This document shows positions 34,511 through 43,511 of a stretch of DNA of 64,000 nt, in pieces. Below the pieces are notes generated by a model. That model did no database searches. It was given only the letters and a program-made list of their open reading frames with translations, and was not told where the DNA came from. The position numbers and the translations under genes are program-made. This DNA comes from Pseudoluteimonas sp047602125 (lineage in GTDB: Bacteria; Pseudomonadota; Gammaproteobacteria; Xanthomonadales; Xanthomonadaceae), in assembly GCA_047602125.1 (NCBI GenBank), contig JASGIB010000001.1, positions 930,001 through 994,000 on the forward strand, written 5' to 3'. Each line of letters begins with the position of its first letter. Position 1 is the stretch's first letter.

Positions 34511-36748
34511 TCACTTCCGGTTGGAAGGCGGCTGCTGCAACGGCTCCATCGCGCGGAAGCGGCGGCTGTATTCGTCGGTCAGGTCGGCCGCTTCCTGCGC
34601 ATCGCGCACGATCGTGGGCGTGATCAGGATGATGGTTTCGGTGCGGCTCTTGTTGCTCTTCTGCGTGCCGAACAAGCCACCGATCACCGGGATGCGGCTC
34701 AGGCCCGGGATTCCGCTGGAGCCTCGCTCGACCTGGTCGTCGATCAGGCCGGCGAGCATCACGGTCTGCCCGCTCTGCACTGCCGCCTCGGTCTTGAGCT
34801 TGCTGACGTTGATGCGCGGATTGCACGCGGTGCTCTGGCAGTTGCTCGCGACGCTTTCTGCGGAACTGACTTCCTGCACGATGTCCAGGAAGACCATGCC
34901 GTCCTTGGTCACGCGCGGGCGCACCTTGAGGATCTTGCCGGTCTGCAGGTACTGGACCTGGCTGATGGTGCCAGTCGTGTTCGTGTCGGTATTGAAGGTC
35001 GTCGACTGGATCGGAATGTTGGTGCCGACATTCAAATCGGCTTCGCTGTTGTTGCGCACGAAGACCGAAGGCGTCGACAGGATATGCACGTCGGTCACCT
35101 TGTCGAGCGCACTGATGACGGCCACGGCGCTGCCGCTGAAGATCGTGTAGTTCGCGCCTCCGTCGGTTGCCGCGCGCAGGCCCGCGATCGGCGCTGTCGA
35201 TCCCGTGGGCAGATTGAGGCCGCCACCGAAGGCATTGTTGAAATACCAGTTCACGCCGTAATTGAGGTCGCCGCTGAGCTGGACCTGCGCGATCTGCGCC
35301 TCGATGTGCACCTGCATCGGCATCACGTCGAGGCGGTCGATGACCTCGCGGATCGATTTCCACGCCTGTGGCGTGGAACGCACCAGCAGGCTGTTGGTCT
35401 CGTCCACCGCGGACACGCCCACCTTGTCGCCCTGCACCTGCAGCGTCACCGAACCGTTGCCGTTGCCGCGCTGGTCCAGCGACAGCGAACCCGATCCCAG
35501 CCCGCCGGAACCGCTGGAATCGCCGCCCATGCCGCTGCTGCTTCCGCCCATGTCGGGGGTGCCGGAGTCGCGGCTGTCGTCGCCGAGCCCGGTATCGCCG
35601 ATCTGGGTCGGCTGGGTGCCGGGCATCAGGCTCGGCGTGCCGTTGGTGTCGCCGCCCTGCCCACCGGACCCGCCGAACACTTCCGACAGGCGCTGCGCGA
35701 GGTCCTTGGCGCGGATGTACTTGAGTTCGTAGGAATACAGGCGCACGCCGCCGCCGGCGCTGTCGATGCGGTCCAGCCATTGCTGGATCTGGTCGAGGTA
35801 GGCCGGCTGCGGGGTGATCACCAGCACCGCGTTCGCGCCTTCCAGCGGCATGAAGCGGAACATGCCCGCGACCGGCGACTTGCCCTGTTCGCCGAACACC
35901 TTCTCCAGGTCGGAAACCACGTCGGCGGCCTTGCCCGATTGCAGCGGGAACACGCCGACCGACATCGACGACATCCAGTCGACGTCGAAGATCTGCACCG
36001 TGCGGAGGTAGTTCTCGAGTTCGGTATTGGTGCCGGCGAGTGTGATGACGTTGCGGCCCGGGTCGACGCTGACGATGGCGTTCGGCCGCGCATAGGGCTT
36101 GAGCAGCTTTTCCATCTCCGTCGCGGAGATGTAGCGCAGCGGCACCGCGCGCACCTCGAAGCCGCGGGTCATGGTCGGCGCGCCGGTGCGCGGCGCGACC
36201 GTGCCGGCCAGCGCCTGGTCGTTCGGCACGATGTTGTAGATGCCGTTGGTGTAGACCATGCGCGCGTTGTTCCAGCTCAGCACTTGCTCGAGCAGGGTGA
36301 ACGCGGCGGCGGGACTGACCTTCTGCACGTTCAGCGTGACCGTCCCGGACACGCCGGGCGCGATGGTGAAGTTCTGCCCGAGCATGTCGCCGAGGATCGC
36401 CTTCACCACGACCTGCAGCGATTCGCCCTCGAAGTTGAACGCCGCGGCGCCGGTGGAAGCGGCGAAACCCGGCGGCGGCGCGTTCGCCGCGTCGGTGTTG
36501 ATGGTGCGGCCGGTGCCGCGATGGATCACCGCGCGCGGGCCGACGTCCTGTTCCGGGATGGGTTCCGCGCCGTTGACGATGCCGCCGTCGGCGGTCGTGG
36601 TCGCGGCGGATGCGCTGCCCACGCCAGCGGCCGAGGCGCCCGGCGCACCGTTGCGCTGCACGATCGGCGGCGGCATGGATGCGCAGGCCGCGAGCAGGGC
36701 CAGGAGGCAAGCCGCGAGGGCCGTGGCGAAAGGCTGGCGAAGTTTCAT
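34511..36748 (-). CDS. gspD: Type II secretion outer-membrane secretin GspD (XpsD)
   Basis: Forms the multimeric outer-membrane gate of the type II system. The 745-residue protein has a lipoprotein signal (MKLRQPFATALAACLLALL, then AACA, Cys22), an N0 domain around FNFEGESLQVVVKAILGDML, and N1-N3 domains with a long Gly/Ser/Asp-rich linker in the third (around residues 380-450). The secretin domain follows, with VMPMQVHIEAQIAQVQLSGD, VHILSTPSVFVRNN and VMLAGLIDDQVERGSSGIPG, then the conserved PVIGGLFGTQKSNKSRTETI. A lipidated secretin, rather than one needing a separate pilotin, is known for Xanthomonas XpsD. It lies at the promoter-distal end, after gspN. Confidence 0.96.
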   Translation of the reverse strand: MKLRQPFATALAACLLALLAACASMPPPIVQRNGAPGASAAGVGSASAATTTADGGIVNGAEPIPEQDVGPRAVIHRGTGRTINTDAANAPPPGFAASTGAAAFNFEGESLQVVVKAILGDMLGQNFTIAPGVSGTVTLNVQKVSPAAAFTLLEQVLSWNNARMVYTNGIYNIVPNDQALAGTVAPRTGAPTMTRGFEVRAVPLRYISATEMEKLLKPYARPNAIVSVDPGRNVITLAGTNTELENYLRTVQIFDVDWMSSMSVGVFPLQSGKAADVVSDLEKVFGEQGKSPVAGMFRFMPLEGANAVLVITPQPAYLDQIQQWLDRIDSAGGGVRLYSYELKYIRAKDLAQRLSEVFGGSGGQGGDTNGTPSLMPGTQPTQIGDTGLGDDSRDSGTPDMGGSSSGMGGDSSGSGGLGSGSLSLDQRGNGNGSVTLQVQGDKVGVSAVDETNSLLVRSTPQAWKSIREVIDRLDVMPMQVHIEAQIAQVQLSGDLNYGVNWYFNNAFGGGLNLPTGSTAPIAGLRAATDGGANYTIFSGSAVAVISALDKVTDVHILSTPSVFVRNNSEADLNVGTNIPIQSTTFNTDTNTTGTISQVQYLQTGKILKVRPRVTKDGMVFLDIVQEVSSAESVASNCQSTACNPRINVSKLKTEAAVQSGQTVMLAGLIDDQVERGSSGIPGLSRIPVIGGLFGTQKSNKSRTETIILITPTIVRDAQEAADLTDEYSRRFRAMEPLQQPPSNRK

Positions 36749-36757
36749 TGCGTCACT

Positions 36758-37540
36758 CTACGGGTTATCGGTTTTGCCCGCCGGGTCAGCGGTCTGGCGG
36801 GCCTGCTGCGCGCGCAACTGCGCGCGCCGCTGCTCAATGCGCTTGCGCAGCTCTTCCATCTGCTGTTCGGTGTTGTCCGGCGGCGGCACGGGCACCGCGG
36901 AAGCGTCCGCCTTCTGCATGCCCTGCCCGCTGGCGATTCCCGCGCCCGGCGCGCGCTGCACGGCGCCGGTGCTAGGCGGCGGCTGCAGGGGTTGGTTGGC
37001 CTGCGCGTCGGTGGCGGCGTCGGGCGTGGGCGGTTCGCCGCCGGTGCCATCGAACACGCGCAGTTCCAGCGTCTTCTGGCCGCCGGGGCCTTCGAACACC
37101 GCGCTGCGCGGATTGAGCGCGACCAGCCGCCAGGCCGGCGCATCCTTGACGCTGTCGCCCAGCTTGACCCGCAGCGAGTCGCCGCCGTCCGTGGGTTCGA
37201 TCATAGCCAGCTTCACCTGCGGCACCAGCAGCACGCCGCTCAGGGCGTAATCGAAATCGTTGGAGTTGTCTTCGTCATCGCCGCCGAGCGAGAACGGCTG
37301 CAGGCGGCGATCCTGCGAGAACAGCGGGCGCGCCGAGATTTCCGCGTATTGCCCGAACGGCCCGAGCCGTTCAGGCGGCGCCTTGTTCGGCTTGGGCAAC
37401 GACTGCAGCAACGACGGATCGTCGTGCAGCGGCGTCACCCGCCCGCCCATGCCGGCGAGCGCGAGCACCCAGGCGACCAGCGCCCAACCGGCGACGGCGC
37501 CGAGCAGCCAGGTACGCGGGCTGACGTCTTCAAGGCGCAC
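36758..37540 (-). CDS. gspN: Type II secretion protein GspN/XpsN (GspC-like inner-membrane connector)
   Basis: A 260-residue bitopic protein: one N-terminal membrane helix (WLLGAVAGWALVAWVLALAG), a proline-rich stretch, and a homology-region-like segment (FGQYAEISARPLFSQDRR, DYALSGVLLVPQVKLAMIE) resembling the GspC HR domain that contacts the secretin. A second conserved piece (SLRVKLGDSVKDAPAWRLVALNPRS, in two parts) also fits GspC. The C-terminus is a predicted coiled coil (EEQMEEL-type, with RKRIEQRRAQLRAQQARQ). No PDZ domain is seen. Position just before gspD matches xpsN. The start is a GTG and overlaps gspM by 11 bp. Confidence 0.85.
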   Translation of the reverse strand: MRLEDVSPRTWLLGAVAGWALVAWVLALAGMGGRVTPLHDDPSLLQSLPKPNKAPPERLGPFGQYAEISARPLFSQDRRLQPFSLGGDDEDNSNDFDYALSGVLLVPQVKLAMIEPTDGGDSLRVKLGDSVKDAPAWRLVALNPRSAVFEGPGGQKTLELRVFDGTGGEPPTPDAATDAQANQPLQPPPSTGAVQRAPGAGIASGQGMQKADASAVPVPPPDNTEQQMEELRKRIEQRRAQLRAQQARQTADPAGKTDNP

Positions 37541-38171
37541 TGTCGTTCGCTCCCGTCTTCGGCACCGCCTTCTGCTGCCCCGGCGGCGGGCGCAGGTAGC
37601 CGTACAGGTCGAAGCTCACGTCGAGGCCGCCGCTCTGGTTGCCGCCCTGCCCCGGCGCGAAGAAATAGCGCTGCGCGAGGATGTTGAGGTTGTCGACGAA
37701 CAGCCGCGGCGTGCCGCTTTCCAGTTCGTGCAGCACCGCGGCCATTTCGCCGGCGCCGCAACGCAGGCGCACCTGCACGGTGACGCGCGGGAACCGGCCC
37801 GGATGCGCGTCGTCGATCGGAGACCGGTTGGTGATCGCGCAACTGCGGTTGCCCGGGCTCGCCTGCGCGACCACGGTCTGCAGCCGCTGCACCAGACCGG
37901 CGGTGGCGAGTTCGGCGGTGCTTTCGGGCAGGAAACCCGGGACATGCGCCTGTTCGGCCTGGGCCTCGGCCAGCGCGCGCGCGATTTGCGGCGCCTGCTT
38001 CAGCTGCATGCGCGCGCGCAGTTCGCGTTCGCGCAGGTCGTGGATGCGGTCGTTCTCCGCCAGCATCGGCGCGGTCCACCACGGATGCACCAGCACGAAA
38101 TAGGCGAGCACCACCGCGCCCAGCAGCAGGCCCAGCGCCAGCCAGCGATCGCGCTCAGCGACCGTTCGCAT
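37530..38171 (-). CDS. gspM: Type II secretion protein GspM
   Basis: A 213-residue bitopic inner-membrane protein that partners GspL in the assembly platform. One membrane segment (LALGLLLGAVVLAYFVLVHP) is followed by a helical stretch (DRIHDLRERELRARMQLKQA) and a ferredoxin-like periplasmic domain with VTVQVRLRCGAGEMAAVLHE and LFVDNLNILAQRYF. The start MRTVAERDRWLAL is chosen because it directly precedes the membrane helix and keeps only a 17 bp overlap with gspL; an ATG eight codons upstream is possible. Confidence 0.85.
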   Translation of the reverse strand: MRTVAERDRWLALGLLLGAVVLAYFVLVHPWWTAPMLAENDRIHDLRERELRARMQLKQAPQIARALAEAQAEQAHVPGFLPESTAELATAGLVQRLQTVVAQASPGNRSCAITNRSPIDDAHPGRFPRVTVQVRLRCGAGEMAAVLHELESGTPRLFVDNLNILAQRYFFAPGQGGNQSGGLDVSFDLYGYLRPPPGQQKAVPKTGANDSAP

Positions 38172-39303
38172 CGTCGCCTCCGTTCGCATTCGCATCCTCG
38201 GCGTCGGGACCGGTATCGACCAGCACGGCGATCAGGGTGAATCGGTCGCGGTGCGTGCGCGGATCGGGCACCAGAGCACCCGTCAGCGCCGGCGCGCGCC
38301 AGAGCTTGCTGCCCTCGAGCTTGCCGATCAGCGCGGAAGCCTCGGTGCTCAGGCCGATCAGGGTCATGCGATCGCCTTCCAGCGCGAATTTCTCGAGGTA
38401 GGTGTCGTCGGGCAGGCGCCGGCTGAGTTCGTCCAGCACTTCCACCGTGGTCGCGCGGCCGCTGCGGCTCTGGTCGAGGAAGGCCTGTCCCTGCACCAGG
38501 TCGACCAGGCGCTGGCGCTGCAGCGAGACCTTGCGCGCGGCCTCGGCCTGGCGGCCGGCGACGGCGGCGAAGGCATCGGCCGCGGCGCGGCGGTTGTCGA
38601 GCATCTGCCACATCGCGGCGGCGAGCGCGAGCACGGCGACGCCGGCGAGCGCGAGGTTCCACGCGCGCCACGGATCGGGCGGCGCGAAGCGCGCGGATGG
38701 CGGCAGCAGGTTCACGCCCAGGGGTTGGCCGTTCGCATCCGCGACGTCCGCGCCGGCGAGCCGTTGCGCCTGCGCACCGAGCGCATTGCGCTGCGCGTCC
38801 AGCACCGCGCGCGGCACCACCACCAGTTCGACGTCGAGCTGGCCGTCGCCGTCGCGGCGCGACAGCAGGCGCGCGTCGTAGGCGGCGTCTTCGGCCGCGA
38901 ACGGCGTCTGCCGGTCGATTTCGAAACCGACCACGTCGCGCAGCCGTTCGGCCGCGGCGGCGGGCAACACCAGCCTGCGGCGCAGGCATGCGCCCGCGGG
39001 CAGCAACAGCCAGCGCGGCAATTCCGCCATCGATGGCGACATCACCGCGGCGAGTACGTCGTTGCCGTCGACCTCGAGTTCGGCCGGCGGCGGCATGTGG
39101 CCGAGGTCGCGCAGGCCGTCGCCGTCCTGCAGGCGCAGGCGCAGGCCGTCGCCTTCGGCGCCGAGCAGCAGCCGGCCGCGGTCGAAGCCCAGCGCCGACC
39201 GCCAGGAACGCGGCAGCCACGCCGCGAGGCTGCGTCCCCACCAGGAGAAAAAGCCGCCCGCGCGCAGGCTCTGCACGCCGAGGCGTTCGCGTAGGGCGGT
39301 CAT
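38155..39303 (-). CDS. gspL: Type II secretion protein GspL
   Basis: Platform protein that couples the GspE ATPase to the inner membrane. The 382-residue protein has an actin-like cytoplasmic domain (about residues 1-215; GRLLLGAEGDGLRLRLQDG, RDVVGFEIDRQTPF, VVVPRAVLDAQRNAL), one membrane helix (LALAGVAVLALAAAMWQML) and a periplasmic ferredoxin-like domain (VEVLDELSRRLPDDTYLEKF). The FEIDRQTPF segment is typical of PilM/GspL. The start MTALRERLGV overlaps the gspK stop by 4 bp. Confidence 0.88.
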   Translation of the reverse strand: MTALRERLGVQSLRAGGFFSWWGRSLAAWLPRSWRSALGFDRGRLLLGAEGDGLRLRLQDGDGLRDLGHMPPPAELEVDGNDVLAAVMSPSMAELPRWLLLPAGACLRRRLVLPAAAAERLRDVVGFEIDRQTPFAAEDAAYDARLLSRRDGDGQLDVELVVVPRAVLDAQRNALGAQAQRLAGADVADANGQPLGVNLLPPSARFAPPDPWRAWNLALAGVAVLALAAAMWQMLDNRRAAADAFAAVAGRQAEAARKVSLQRQRLVDLVQGQAFLDQSRSGRATTVEVLDELSRRLPDDTYLEKFALEGDRMTLIGLSTEASALIGKLEGSKLWRAPALTGALVPDPRTHRDRFTLIAVLVDTGPDAEDANANGGDDANGR

Positions 39304-40187
39304 TGCGGCGATGTTCCTTCCTCCCACTGCAGCGCCGTGTACGCCGACCCCGGCAATCCGTTCCCGCCGCTGCGCACGATCGCGTGCAGCACCGTTTCGC
39401 GGCCGTTCCGTAGCCGTGCGCGGCTCCAAATACTATACGTGCCGGTGCCGCCATCGCTCAGCGGCTGGCCATCGGGCAGCACCGGCGGCGGCTGGCCGCT
39501 GGCCGGATCCCAGCGCCTGCGCTGGGCGACGATGCCGTTCGCGTCCAACCCCATCGCCGCCAGTACTTCCGGCGCGGCATAGGAGGCATCGGGCGTGTCG
39601 TTGCCGCTGAATACGGTCAGGAACGGCTCGACCCTGGCGTAGATCGCGGGCGTCATCCCCAGTACCTGCTCGACCTCGGCGATGCTTTCGAACGGCGCGT
39701 CCTTGGCGCCGTAGGGCCGCCCGGCCGCGGCGTAGTCGTCGTCCTCGGCGCCGCCGGAGGGCTGGATCAACGAATCCGGATCGCGCCAGTCGAGGATCGC
39801 GCCGGCGATGCGGTCGGCGTCGCCGGGCGGCACGCCGACCTGGCGGAACAGCGCCGCCAGCAACGGCGACTGCGCGGCATTGAGGTCCACCTTGCCCATC
39901 TCGTCCACGATGCGAACGCTCACGTCGGCATCGCCGAAATACCAGGCGTTGTCGCGGCCATCCGGTACCCAGCGCAGGCGTCGATCGTCGGCGTTGACCC
40001 GGACCAGCGCGTATTCGAGGCCGGCGCGCGCGGCCTCGCCCGCGACCACGCCGTCGCGCAGCACGCTGCCCTGCAGGCGTTCCATCTGCGCGGTGCGCGC
40101 GAAACCGCCGACCAGCGCGGCGAACAGCGCCACCAACCACAGCACCAGCAGCAGGGCCACGCCGCGCGATGTCCGCATCCCGTTCAC
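39300..40187 (-). CDS. gspK: Type II secretion minor pseudopilin GspK
   Basis: Large minor pseudopilin that caps the pseudopilus. The 295-residue precursor has a short leader ending SRG followed by VALLLVLWLVALFAALVGG; position +5 is Leu rather than Glu, the usual GspK exception. The body has the alpha-domain insertion with DEMGKVDLNAA, AILDWRDPDSL, APFESIAEVEQVLG and FSGNDTPDASYA. The GTG start at 40187 overlaps the gspJ stop (GTGA); an ATG three codons later (MRTSRGVALL) is equally plausible. Confidence 0.92.
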   Translation of the reverse strand: MNGMRTSRGVALLLVLWLVALFAALVGGFARTAQMERLQGSVLRDGVVAGEAARAGLEYALVRVNADDRRLRWVPDGRDNAWYFGDADVSVRIVDEMGKVDLNAAQSPLLAALFRQVGVPPGDADRIAGAILDWRDPDSLIQPSGGAEDDDYAAAGRPYGAKDAPFESIAEVEQVLGMTPAIYARVEPFLTVFSGNDTPDASYAAPEVLAAMGLDANGIVAQRRRWDPASGQPPPVLPDGQPLSDGGTGTYSIWSRARLRNGRETVLHAIVRSGGNGLPGSAYTALQWEEGTSPQ

Positions 40188-40852
40188 AGGCGGTCGTGGG
40201 CCTGCAGCACGTCGCCCTGGTCGCTGCCCTCGCCGCCGGCCAGCGGCAAGGCCACGACCAGCGACGGCCACGCGCGCCCGTCCTTGTCGACGAGGTCGAT
40301 CGACACCTGCAGCGGCAACAGGTCCGCGCTGGCCCAGGAATCGCTCCAGCCGCCGAGTTCCCCGTCCGCGGTCATGCCACGGTAGCGGAAGCGCACGTCG
40401 CCGAGGCCATCGACCAGCACGTCCGGCGGGCGTGGCGGCGATTCGACGATGGTTTCCCCGCCGAGCGCCATCGCCAGCCCGACTTCGATGCGTTCGGTGG
40501 AATCGGCATTGCGGACCACGTGCAGCGTATGCACGTACGGACCGCCGCGACCGAGGTAATCCGGCAGGTCGGCGACGAAGCGCATCTGTTCGCCGTCGCC
40601 GCTGAAGCGCAGTTGCTGGCCGCTGGTCTCGTCCAGCGCATACGCGATCGGGCGCGCCGAGCTCAACCGCCGGCGCAGGAAATTGCTCACCGCGCGCATG
40701 CGCTCGTCGCGCTGCGCGACCTGTTCGCCGCGGGTCGCGGTCGCGCTGGCGGCGCGCAGGCTGGCGAAGGCGAGCGCAAGCCCGCTGGCGAGCAGCACGG
40801 TGGCGAGGATCACCTCGATCAAGGTGAAGCCGCGTGCACGTCGCGCGTTCAC
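40184..40852 (-). CDS. gspJ: Type II secretion minor pseudopilin GspJ
   Basis: A 222-residue pseudopilin precursor with leader NARRARG and the cleaved hydrophobic helix FTLIEVILATVLLASGLALA (Glu+5 present). The body contains RAVSNFLRRRLSSARPIAYA and a C-terminal half with VRFRYRGMTADGELGGWSDS and PSLVVALPLAGGE. GspJ forms the pseudopilus tip with GspI and GspK, encoded on either side. The start is a GTG overlapping the gspI stop (GTGA). Confidence 0.9.
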   Translation of the reverse strand: MNARRARGFTLIEVILATVLLASGLALAFASLRAASATATRGEQVAQRDERMRAVSNFLRRRLSSARPIAYALDETSGQQLRFSGDGEQMRFVADLPDYLGRGGPYVHTLHVVRNADSTERIEVGLAMALGGETIVESPPRPPDVLVDGLGDVRFRYRGMTADGELGGWSDSWASADLLPLQVSIDLVDKDGRAWPSLVVALPLAGGEGSDQGDVLQAHDRL

Positions 40853-41286
40853 GGTTCCGCCCCCGCCGGTTCGGGCTGTACCAGCCGCAGGGTCGAAACC
40901 TGCAACTGCTGGCTCGCCGCATCGCCCCATGCGACGCGCAGCGACACCGCCAGCAGCGATGGCGCGAACATGTCCTGCGGCTGGTCCGTCGGCGGCGGTT
41001 GCGCCGGATCGCGCCATGGCGCGATGTCGAGCTGCCAACGGAAACGCCCGTTCTCGAAATCGCCGCGCCGTTGTCCCGGCGCCAGCGCCTCGCCGACGCC
41101 GAGCTGGTCGAGCAGCGATTGCGCATGCAGCGCCGCGCGGCCGGCATCATCGGCCCAGCGCACCTGCTTGCTCGCGCCCGACAGCGTGCCGAGCAGCAGG
41201 GTGAGCGCGAGCGCCAGCACCGCGAAGGCGACGATCACCTCGATCAGGGTGTAGCCGCGCACGCGATGCATCGCAGGCAGGTTCAT
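40849..41286 (-). CDS. gspI: Type II secretion minor pseudopilin GspI
   Basis: A 145-residue pseudopilin precursor with leader MNLPAMHRVRG and the hydrophobic helix YTLIEVIVAFAVLALALTLL. Tyr is at +1 instead of the usual Phe or Met, and Glu is at +5. The body has AALHAQSLLDQLGVGEAL and a C-terminal LRVAWGDAASQQLQVSTLRL, which fits the small beta-sheet of GspI. It overlaps gspH and gspJ by 4 bp at either end. Confidence 0.9.
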   Translation of the reverse strand: MNLPAMHRVRGYTLIEVIVAFAVLALALTLLLGTLSGASKQVRWADDAGRAALHAQSLLDQLGVGEALAPGQRRGDFENGRFRWQLDIAPWRDPAQPPPTDQPQDMFAPSLLAVSLRVAWGDAASQQLQVSTLRLVQPEPAGAEP

Positions 41287-41735
41287 GGCGAACGCGCGTC
41301 CACGCGCTTCACCCGCACTTCGCCGGTGAGCCAGGCCACGTCGATGTCGCGCGCCGCGTCCTTCGCGCTCAGGCGGATGCGCCCGCCCGTGGAGGCGCCG
41401 TCGGGGAAGAAGGCGATGCCGCCCTCGCTCGCGCTCGGCTGCACTTCACGCGCGCCGTAGAACGCGATGCCGAGCTGCTTCGGCAAGCTGCCGTGGCGCT
41501 CCTTCGGCGCCTTCCACGCGTGCGCGCGTGGGTCGATGCTGAAGTCCTGGCGCTTGCCGGTGGCGAGCGCCTGCGCCCGGGTGAAGCGCAGTTGCGCGGC
41601 GATTTCGCTGCTCGCCGAACGCAGGCGGATGCCGTCGAAGCCGCCGGTCATCGCCGATGCCGCGAGCAGGCCGGCGAAGGCGATGATCGCCATCACCAGC
41701 AGCATTTCCAGCAGCGAGAATCCCCGCGCGCGCAT
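41283..41735 (-). CDS. gspH: Type II secretion minor pseudopilin GspH
   Basis: A 150-residue pseudopilin precursor with the very short leader MRARG and helix FSLLEMLLVMAIIAFAGLLA (Glu+5 present). SEIAAQLRFTRAQALATGKR is the typical GspH helix end, and GGIAFFPDGASTGGRIRLSA the typical beta-sheet motif. The start MRARG is chosen as the standard leader; an ATG 19 codons earlier would give a long Ala/Ser-rich leader overlapping gspG. Confidence 0.92.
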   Translation of the reverse strand: MRARGFSLLEMLLVMAIIAFAGLLAASAMTGGFDGIRLRSASSEIAAQLRFTRAQALATGKRQDFSIDPRAHAWKAPKERHGSLPKQLGIAFYGAREVQPSASEGGIAFFPDGASTGGRIRLSAKDAARDIDVAWLTGEVRVKRVDARSP

Positions 41736-41754
41736 CGCCCGCGCCCCCGGCGCG

Positions 41755-42186
41755 TTATTCGAACGCGATGTCGGCGTCGACGCTTTCGCCACCGGGCTTG
41801 CCGTCCTTGCCCAGGCAGATCAGGTCGAAGGGCTTGCCGTCGCCCGGCACGCGGTACTCGAAGGGATGGTTCCACGGATCCTTGAGTTCGCCCGGCTTCG
41901 CGTACGGGCCGAGCCAGCCGCTGGCATTGCCGGGCGCGGTGACGAGGTCGTCGAGCGAATTGGGCAGCGTGCCGGTGTCGTTCTCGTACTGCTGCACCTT
42001 CTCGGCCAGCGTCTGCACCTGCGACTTGGCGAGGTTGTAGCGCGCGCGGTCGCCGCCGCCGAGGATGCGGCTCGCGGCGAACGCGACGATGCCGCCGATC
42101 AGCACCACGACGAGGATGATTTCGATCAGGCTGAAGCCGGACTGCGAAGCGCGGCGCTGAAGCTGGATGTTGCGGCGGTTCATCAT
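41755..42186 (-). CDS. gspG: Type II secretion major pseudopilin GspG
   Basis: Main subunit of the pseudopilus that pushes substrates through the secretin. The 143-residue precursor has leader NRRNIQLQRRASQSG, cleavage before FSLIEIILVVVLIGGIVAFA (Glu+5), then the long helix and the GspG signature QQYENDTGTLPNSLDDLVTA and the calcium-loop-like GKDGKPGGESVDADIAF end. The Asp/Glu residues of that loop fit the family's Ca2+ site. GAGGAAAC precedes the first of two adjacent ATGs, which decides the start. Confidence 0.95.
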   Translation of the reverse strand: MMNRRNIQLQRRASQSGFSLIEIILVVVLIGGIVAFAASRILGGGDRARYNLAKSQVQTLAEKVQQYENDTGTLPNSLDDLVTAPGNASGWLGPYAKPGELKDPWNHPFEYRVPGDGKPFDLICLGKDGKPGGESVDADIAFE

Positions 42187-42236
42187 GCGTTTCCTCGGGA
42201 ATCCATTGCTCATTGTGGCCGATAACGCCGTGCGCC

Positions 42237-43454
42237 TCAGCCGATCACGTTGGTGAGGTCGTAGATCGGGCTGAGCACCGCGAGGATGACCATGCCCACC
42301 ACCGCCGCCAGCACCATGGTCACCACCGGCACCAGCGCGGCCAGCATGCGGTCCAGCGCCAGCCCGGTTTCCTGCTCGAAGGTGTCGGCGGTCTTCAGCA
42401 ACATGCCGTCGAGCGCGCCGGACTCCTCGCCCACCTGGATCATCTGCAACGCCAGCCGCGGGAAGCGCTTGCTGCGCCCCAGCGCGGCGGACAGGCCGAC
42501 GCCGTTCTTCACTTCGTCCGCTGCGGCTTCGACCGCGTCGACGAGGGTGCGGTTCCCGAGCACGTTGCGGCCGATGCCCAGCGCGGTCAGCAACGGCACG
42601 CCGTTCCTGAGCAGGGTACCGAGCGTGCGCGCCAGCCGCGCGGTCTCGAGCTTGGCCACCAGCGGCCCGGCGAAGCGGCGTTCCAGCAGCCAGGCATCGA
42701 GCTTCGCGCGGAACACGGGGTCGCGGCGCTTGCGGTCCAGCCACACCAGCGCCAGCACCGGCACCGCCAGCAGCGCCCACCACCAGCCGCGCACGAACAT
42801 GCCCAGCCCGAGCACCAGCCGCGAGAACCACGGCAGCGGCGCATCGAGGCTGTCGTACATCGCCGCGAACTGCGGCACCACGTAGCCGAGCAGGAACATC
42901 AGGCTGAGCGTGACCATCACCAGCAGGATCGCCGGGTAGATCAGCGCGTTGATCACGCGCGAACGCAGCGCGCGGCTGCGTTCGAGGTATTCGGCGAGGC
43001 GTTGCAGGGTGTCGTGCAGGCTGCCGCCGGCCTCGCCGGCGCGGACCATGTTCACGTACAGGCGCGAGAACGTGCCGTGCTGGCGTTCCAGCGCCGTCGA
43101 CAGCGACGCGCCGCCGCGCACCGCGTCGCGGATGTCGGTGATGGTGCGTTTCGCCAATGCGTCTTCGGGCAGTTCGAGCAGGATGCCGAGCGCGCGGTCC
43201 AGCGGCTGCCCGGCGCCGAGCAGGGTCGCGAGCTGCTGGGTGAACTGCACCAGGCGTTCGCCGGCGAAGGGCTTGGGCTTGAACAGCGCGCGCCAGGCGG
43301 ATTCGCCGCCGCCTTCGCTGGCGAGCCTGGCCTCGATCGGCAAATGGCCCTGTTCCTGCAACCGCGCCGCGACTTCGGTGCCGCTCGCGGCTTCCATCTG
43401 GCCGTCGAGGGTTTCGCCGCGGGAATTCAGGGCTTTGTAGCGATAGAGGGGCAT
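42237..43454 (-). CDS. gspF: Type II secretion inner-membrane platform protein GspF
   Basis: Polytopic inner-membrane protein at the centre of the assembly platform. The 405-residue protein has two homologous T2SSF domains (MPLYRYKALNSRGETLDG, FTQQLATLLGAGQPLDRALG; then LARTLGTLLRNGVPLLTALG) and three membrane segments: LIYPAILLVMVTLSLMFLLG, the ALLAVPVLALVWL region and AALVPVVTMVLAAVVGMVIL. It is separated from gspE by the repeat-flanked GIY-YIG cassette, although the two genes are normally adjacent. Confidence 0.95.
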   Translation of the reverse strand: MPLYRYKALNSRGETLDGQMEAASGTEVAARLQEQGHLPIEARLASEGGGESAWRALFKPKPFAGERLVQFTQQLATLLGAGQPLDRALGILLELPEDALAKRTITDIRDAVRGGASLSTALERQHGTFSRLYVNMVRAGEAGGSLHDTLQRLAEYLERSRALRSRVINALIYPAILLVMVTLSLMFLLGYVVPQFAAMYDSLDAPLPWFSRLVLGLGMFVRGWWWALLAVPVLALVWLDRKRRDPVFRAKLDAWLLERRFAGPLVAKLETARLARTLGTLLRNGVPLLTALGIGRNVLGNRTLVDAVEAAADEVKNGVGLSAALGRSKRFPRLALQMIQVGEESGALDGMLLKTADTFEQETGLALDRMLAALVPVVTMVLAAVVGMVILAVLSPIYDLTNVIG

Positions 43455-43478
43455 GGTTCAGCGTGTCTGTTTTGCTCG

Positions 43479-43500
43479 TCATTCCAGCGAAGCGGCGCTA
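43479..43500. repeat. Degenerate partial arm next to the GIY-YIG cassette
   Basis: GTCATTCCAGCGAAGCGGCG resembles the arm GTCATTCCCGCGAAAGCGGG but cannot form the full hairpin. It lies 11 bp outside the left arm of the cassette, toward gspF, and may be a relic of an earlier insertion. Confidence 0.45.
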
Positions 43501-43511
43501 CTTTCCAGCCA